Origin: Phoronis ovalis
Taxonomy: Eukaryota; Phoronida; Phoronidae
Direction: 5' to 3'
Assembly (NCBI GenBank): GCA_028565635.1
Contig: JAOXYB010039150.1
Location: forward strand, 1 to 13,277
DNA: 13,277 nucleotides
Below, piece after piece: positions 8,624-13,277 of the stretch. A model generated the notes under the pieces. It was given only the letters and a program-made list of their open reading frames with translations, was not told where the DNA came from and made no database searches. Made by a program: the position numbers and the translations under genes. Position 1 is the first letter of the stretch. Every line of letters starts with the position of its first letter.

Positions 8624-8666
8624 GCATACTCCCGCGCATACTCCCGCGCATACTCCCGCGCATACT
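8624..8666. repeat. 12-bp CG-rich minisatellite, 3.6 copies
   Basis: GCATACTCCCGC repeated exactly at 8624-8635, 8636-8647 and 8648-8659, then GCATACT. The perfect copies show a recent expansion. Each junction makes CGCG steps, unusual in this AT-rich DNA. Confidence 0.9.
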
Positions 8667-9185
8667 GTTGTTGTATTTACTTGTAAAACCTCTCACTTCC
8701 TGTCATATACTAGCACAGGTAATGCCATTTCAGTTTTTCTTTTTAATGTTATTTGACATGTTAGATGATTCGAGGAGGTTCAGGTCTTGACAATGTTTAT
8801 TAATTAACAGTATTAAACCAGTCATTCTTTCCCTTAAACAACTTTAAATTTATATGCTTCTGTATATTCTACATTTTAACTGAAATATATCTGTTCATAT
8901 CCCACATACATGATAGAGAAATAAAACAAATGCTCGCTCTATCTGCAGGAAAGCGACCATGCATTTTGTTGGAGAATCGGAAGTAATGTGTATATTTAGT
9001 TTTGTTGGACTTTTTTCTGCAAAGAGCTTACTCGTTACACTCAAAATGAAACTGGGATATTAATTTGAGTTTATTTACATTTTAATTAATACAGTATATC
9101 AATAAGTGTATACTACAAGACTTAGGACGGCAATTTTCAGTCCAAAAACCAAAATTAGCCACTTTTAATAGTGTACAACAAAATA

Positions 9186-9258
9186 GTGTGCAGTAATAGT
9201 AATAGTAGTAATAATAGTAGTTGTAGTAGTAATGTAAGCGTTTCCCAGTAGTAGTAAT
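9186..9258. repeat. TAG/TAA trinucleotide microsatellite
   Basis: Interrupted run of TAG and TAA with occasional TTG, about 70 bp. It lies downstream of the sushi gene's stop, probably in its 3' UTR or just past it, and produces the Ile/Thr/Leu-rich - strand open frame at 9165-9347. Confidence 0.8.
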
Positions 9259-9401
9259 ACTTCGTAGATATTATATATGATTATACGTGTACATCGTAAA
9301 CTTGAACTACTTACTAGAATAATATAATAATTATTATAAGACAGCAATTAATTGTGAATAAATGATGCACTATGTCACTTTTCTACAAGTTCGGCTACTT
9401 A

Positions 9402-9407
9402 TTTATT
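9402..9407 (-). terminator. AATAAA overlapping the stop codon of the sushi gene
   Basis: On the - strand the end reads CAATAAATAAG, so the hexamer overlaps the TAA stop. If used, the 3' UTR would be only tens of bases. Alternatives are the same hexamer at 9070-9075 and 8796-8801, which would give longer UTRs. Confidence 0.3.
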
Positions 9408-10214
9408 GGTGAGTTGATGGGGCTCTTATGTTCACGCTTACTGATCTGTGATCCATTTCAGACATTGAGCTTCCTGTGGGAATTTGTGGTGTCATTGTTG
9501 AAAGGTCACTGTCATTAGATGTCCTACTTACGGGCACCTTCCACCATTCTGTCCTTGACGGAGGTTTACGTATGGACGTAGGTAAGAACGCTGTGCCGAC
9601 ATTGATTCTCTCCGGCCTTCGATAACGTCGTTTAGGTTCATTAGCAACTCTTGCTCCGGGGGTAGTAACTGGTTTATTAGTTGCAGCTAGCATTGCAACA
9701 ACTGATCTGATCTTAATTTTTGGAATATTCTTTGGTTTTGATTTTTTGGGACGCTCAGGATAGTCTTCAGGTTCCAAAGGTTCCTCGCCAGCATCTAATC
9801 GTTGTAAAAAAGTAAGCGGGTCTTGTCGTTTTGGTTTGTAGCGTTGTTGTCTTGGAGGTCTAGCAGGTCTATTAGGTGGAGGAGATGGCGAAGGTTCATC
9901 ATACGTCGGATAGGTAAAAATGTCTGTTGCAGTACTTACTCGACCATCTTTCAAGTTTGCTAAACCAATGGATGATGACAATGGTGACGGTGGTGTGACA
10001 GCGCTCTGACCTCCTTTCTTTTTACCACTTCCACAAACATGTCTTAAGTTTCGTTTCATGGTTTTTAAATGCATACCAAATGTAGCAATGTCCAGTATTA
10101 CGATAGCTGCTATAAGCACACACATCAGTGATACTGTTATAGTACCAGTTAATGCTGCCCCTTCTGCATCAGCCGCCTGGTGATTAAAGATCGTGTCAAT
10201 ATGTACATCTTCGT
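9403..10214 (-). CDS. Last exon: stem, transmembrane helix and proline-rich basic tail
   Basis: Acceptor ctctttcag, entering in phase 1; TAA at 9405-9403. Residues 304-573 of the partial protein. The acidic stem DEDVHIDTIF is followed by a helix from about 327 (TGTITVSLMCVLIAAIVILDIA), with an Asp near its inner end at 345. Lys/Arg stop-transfer residues are at 354-370, including KKK. The tail has TYDEP at 407-411 and PSPSPPPNRPARPPR, which contains PxxPxR (417-422), an SH3-ligand pattern. It also has an acidic patch EEPLEPEDYPE, long runs of K/R, and a Ser/Thr-rich end, with no ITAM- or kinase-like domain. I recognise no known tail family. Confidence 0.85.
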
Positions 10215-13168
10215 CTGAAAGAGAATATAATGTGACAAAACAAGAAACTTCGCATTGCAAATTGCAAACAATTCATAATTACCTTTGCATGTTGTAAGGC
10301 AACGTTTGTCTTGAATACATGAAGCTTCATTATGACTAAAGTTAGAATGGTTTGATTATTTTTTTTTATGCGCCGACTATGTCTGTTCAGCATCTACATT
10401 GCGTTGCGAACCTTTCGTTTGTTATATTTAATTTCCTTTATGGTTAATCCACCAACTGGCTTTGCATTGTACAGCGTAAACTGAGGAAGGCGACTACTTA
10501 TAAAGTAATATTTAGAAAATTGAAGTCTTTGTATATTATACTATAAACTAGGTATTTAGTATAATAATGACAAGCCTTTATACAAAGATAAGATACCTTG
10601 CTATCCAAAGCTGTCTATTTTCATACAACGATAAACAATTCAAGAGTCTGATTTCATATTTCTCTGTATATACATTTAGTAAAGAAGGTGTAACCTTATT
10701 TCAAAATATTTGATTGACACTAACCAATTAAATTAAAAAATCACGCTATTACGACACCTTTAATTCCTAGATAATCTCATTTGAAGATAATTGATATGTT
10801 TTCGTTATCAGCGAAGCCACTGACCGTTAAATGACCAATTCTGAGATGGACAAACATAATTATTTTTTGATTAATTGGAAACAATGCAGTACTCTTAGTA
10901 TAGATAAATAGCACGTGTCAACTGGTTGCGGATCAAGGCCTCTATCTAAAAATAAACCTAGCATGCAAAATCAACTCATTACAATTGTACCTGTGCATTT
11001 AGGAACTAAAGCTTCCCACGTGCCGTCTGCAGTACAAGCAATTGTCCGCCACATAGAACCATCCGCATAATGCCAACCATAGTCACAAGTGAAGTTTAGA
11101 ACTGTGCCAAACACGGTTTCCTGAGTACTCACATTAGCATGACTCACATTCTGAACAACTGGACAATATACGGCTACAAGAAAGATATTTTATGACAACC
11201 AAACTCAAGTATTTAACGACACAGCAAAATCATAACATACTTTAAGTACTTTATGTTGGCAATACATAATGACGACATTATTCAAATTCGGAAAGCCTCA
11301 TATAATTATTGCCTAATTGCACAAAGTAAACCATGTCTAAAACAATGTGTTGAGCGCAACAATCGGTGTAAAAAGTCAACCAGTCAAAACAAAGAAAACG
11401 CAGGTTCATTTATTATACTGCAATACTTTACAGGATTGTAAATTGAATCGTAAAAAAAACATACGTATGCAGTCAGGTACAACATCGTTCCATTCTCCGT
11501 TTGGTGTACACATTACAATAGTAAAACTTGAATTATCAGGAAGATGATAACCATCTAAGCACGTGAAAGTAACAACAATTCCAAAGTCTGTACTATCCGT
11601 ATCTGGTAAGCCATTTCGGACAGAGGACAAAGACGGACACTGCACAGCTAAAAAATATGGAGATACAACTAACTATTAACCATATTAGGTTTCAATCAAC
11701 AAGTTTTCGTTCCACTAACTAAGACAATAAAATACACATACAGTTTAATGGTGACCATTGTAGTAGTTCTGAAAATAAGTCAAATAAGAATCAAGATTGT
11801 CTCAAATACAATGATAGATTCGGGATTGTAAAGAACAAGGAAATGTTGAAAGCAAAAAAAATAGCTTGCATTAAAATATGTTTATTATATTTTCATATTG
11901 ATATATTTTGAATGATGGCTTATAAATCAGTAGGAATTCTAGCTATATTAACAGCCGCCATATATAATATTAACAGTAACGGTGTTGCAATGGTAGATAT
12001 ACCGCGAGCATGGTGAAGATACACCGAACACTATTTATGAAATAATTAATTAGTACTTGTTAAAGTTAATTAACAAACGTCAAATGCACCGATGATAATA
12101 CCCTATGCAGCAGCATGTATCAATGCCATGTCATATACCAAAGGAAGAAGGAAAAGATGGACATCTGAACATCTTTGTTTGAAAAGCTGAATTTGTTGTA
12201 AATCTATGTGTTGCTTTCTTACGTTTGCATTCTTCATATGTTAAATTCCACGATCCATCGTTGCAGAAAATAGATTGCGACGTATCATTGTTTTCAAAGT
12301 TGAATCCACGTAAGCACTGATAATTCACCCATGTACCAAACTGCACTTCAGAGTTGTCAGCATACGCATTAGGGACATCAGGAACCGGCGGACATGTTAA
12401 TTCTATGTGGTAAGGAATTAGATTATTATGTTAAATCGGACTAGTTACACTTAACTAGCAAATGTAGAAAAAGTATATCGTTCACAGAAAAGCACTGCTT
12501 TATTTATTAAACAAGTATAATTCATGTAGTATTTCATTCAGTAGAAGATAAATTTTATCGTTTACAGGCAATGCCACGTTCCCGGGGCCACATTCTAAAA
12601 TAAAAGCCACCACATGGTTACCTTGACATGGCGATGGTTCTTTATCCCATTCTCCATTCACTTGACAGAATATCGACATGTGAAATGTACGATCCGCGAA
12701 AAAATATCCTGGGTCACAGGAATATGTTACTGTTGTATGAAAAATTGTGTTTGACGTATCTGCGTAACCATCATCCAACTTAGGTACAGGAGCGCAATGC
12801 ACAGCTATAATGTTAAAGATATTTTGAAATATAATCAAAATCATATTGTTAGCACGTCAATCAAAATTGTCTTCAAAATTTCATTAATCATACGTAGTTT
12901 TGTATTTAGTATTAAAAATATCAGTCATCTGTCCGTTCATCTAATTAAACAAATAAACAAACATACACAACAAAAATGCACTTACGGAGACACCCTTCTA
13001 CAGTGGAATTCCATCTTTTATCTGACTTGCACTGAACGACAGAGGCACTAGACCCATCTCCTAGCTTATGACCAAATGGACACTCTAAATGTACTATGCT
13101 GTCCAATATTGTATTAGCTGAACTCACGGTGCCGTTACCAATCAATGCAATTTCGGGACAATGAACAA
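9403..13168 (-). CDS. Sushi (CCP) domain single-pass receptor, 3' part, six exons
   Basis: Exons in transcript order are 13168-12986, 12804-12622, 12402-12223, 11647-11465, 11173-10991 and 10214-9403. All introns are GT-AG and phase 1, and the joined frame gives 573 residues to the stop. Residues 1-303 are five CCP modules of 60-61 residues, each with four Cys (disulfides C1-C3 and C2-C4 in this family) and the Trp before the last Cys. A short stem (304-326) leads to a transmembrane helix at about 327-348. The roughly 225-residue cytoplasmic tail is basic and Pro-rich. Several NxS/T sites lie in the modules. CCP proteins bind complement components, glycans or other surface proteins; the ligand here is unknown. 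The first exon starts in phase 1, so the 5' end with the signal peptide and perhaps more modules is to the right of the window. It could also be a receptor with other ectodomain types upstream. Confidence 0.88.
10215..10990 (-). other. Last intron of the sushi gene
   Basis: 776 bp, donor gtacaa and acceptor ctctttcag. AT-rich, with no repeat or exon that I can support. The open frame at 10196-10393 is an extension across the acceptor. Confidence 0.7.
10991..11173 (-). CDS. CCP module 5 exon, membrane-proximal
   Basis: 183 nt, phase 1-1; acceptor ttcttgtag, donor gtacaa. It runs from VYCPVV to VPKCT. Cys at YC, FTC, IAC and KC, with TW before the last. It has three possible N-glycosylation sites (two NVS and NFT). 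It is too short in open frame to show as a single ATG-started ORF, because it starts at a splice site. Confidence 0.9.
11465..11647 (-). CDS. CCP module 4 exon
   Basis: 183 nt, phase 1-1; acceptor tttttag, donor gtatgt. It runs from VQCPSL to VPDCI, with FTCLDGYHLPD and GEWNDV typical of the family and an NSS site. The sequence after 11465 toward 11406 is intron. Confidence 0.92.
11648..12222 (-). other. Intron between CCP modules 3 and 4
   Basis: 575 bp, donor gtaaga and acceptor tttttag. The flanking exons join in frame without a missing module, and I see no extra CCP exon inside. Confidence 0.75.
12223..12402 (-). CDS. CCP module 3 exon
   Basis: 180 nt, phase 1-1; acceptor ccacatag, donor gtaaga. 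It runs from LTCPPV to EECK, with YQCLRGFNF, IFC and SWNLT. It is one codon shorter than its neighbours. It carries NDT and NLT sites. The preceding purine-rich acceptor tract is weaker than the others. Confidence 0.9.
12622..12804 (-). CDS. CCP module 2 exon
   Basis: 183 nt, phase 1-1; acceptor attatag, donor gtaacc. It runs from VHCAPV to PSPCQ, with YSCDPGYFFAD, IFCQVNGEW and the final Cys. No NxS/T site is seen in it. The - strand open frame reads on past the donor into intron. Confidence 0.92.
12986..13168 (-). CDS. CCP module 1 exon, first in the window
   Basis: 183 nt, phase 1-1; acceptor ttttatcag, donor gtaagt. It runs from VHCPEI to VEGCL, with NGTVSS after the first Cys as in many sushi modules, LECPFGHKLGD, VQC and RWNST. 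NGT and NST are possible glycosylation sites. The phase-1 start means at least one more exon lies upstream, beyond 13277. Confidence 0.92.
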
Positions 13169-13277
13169 CTGATAAAAAATATATATTTTTAAATTCCATT
13201 ACTTAACAATGTCAATAAATCACACAATGTGTAAGATTGGGAAAAGGGAGCAAGAAAAAGGAGAAATGTTTCCGTTT
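13169..13277 (-). other. Intron leading off the right edge
   Basis: 3' end of the intron before CCP module 1. No exon is visible in the 109 bases. Confidence 0.7.

Larger units (their letters stand above)
7840..9402. other. Space between two convergent genes
   Basis: Holds the 3' untranslated regions of both neighbours, whose ends I cannot place exactly. No exon is convincing; the - strand frame at 8041-8223 has no recognisable feature. The region contains two small tandem repeats, listed separately, and several poly(A) hexamers on both strands. Confidence 0.5.

Noticed and set aside
11253-11547. Two overlapping + strand frames
   Set aside because: They lie across an intron and antisense to CCP module 4, which has full domain and splice support on the other strand.
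1-13277. tRNA, rRNA, CRISPR array, bacterial operon or viral gene
   Set aside because: No cloverleaf, no regular spacer array and no prokaryotic or viral protein signature seen; spliced genes show animal nuclear DNA.

Overview
The window is nuclear DNA from an animal. Coding sequence is broken into short exons by canonical GT-AG introns, and the exons join in phase. One gene is a run of extracellular sushi (CCP) domains, each on its own phase 1-1 exon. The DNA is AT-rich with roughly 0.2-2.5 kb introns and degraded transposons. The sushi gene, the style of the repeats and a LINE-like remnant point to an invertebrate, perhaps a mollusc or other lophotrochozoan. That placement is inference only; no sequence here fixes the species.

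Layout, left to right. (1) 97-590, + strand: a small two-exon gene encoding 60 residues, family not recognised. (2) 591-1998: intergenic, with the presumed promoter and 5' leader of the next gene at its right end. (3) 1999-7839, + strand: a six-exon gene whose spliced frame gives a 199-residue protein with a very short N-terminus, one membrane helix, a Cys cluster and a Pro/Tyr-rich tail with a PPxY motif. Its first intron (2009-3548) is plain apart from a TG-rich stretch. Its second intron (3712-6235) holds a 1.56 kb non-autonomous element with 10-bp terminal inverted repeats, a long hairpin and tandem units rich in AGGTCA direct repeats, followed by an antisense LINE-like relic. Its third intron has a MITE-like inverted repeat. 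(4) 7840-9402: space between convergent genes, with candidate poly(A) signals, a 12-bp CG-rich minisatellite and a TAG/TAA microsatellite. (5) 9403-13168, - strand: the 3' part of a sushi-domain receptor gene, with five CCP exons and a last exon carrying the transmembrane segment and a long basic, proline-rich tail. Its 5' end lies beyond the right edge.

The two larger genes converge and both encode single-pass membrane proteins with proline-rich cytoplasmic tails. Nothing in the sequence shows that they work together. The most unusual object is the intronic element at 3775-5334, which places perfect nuclear-receptor-type DR1 and DR2 sites inside a transcribed gene.
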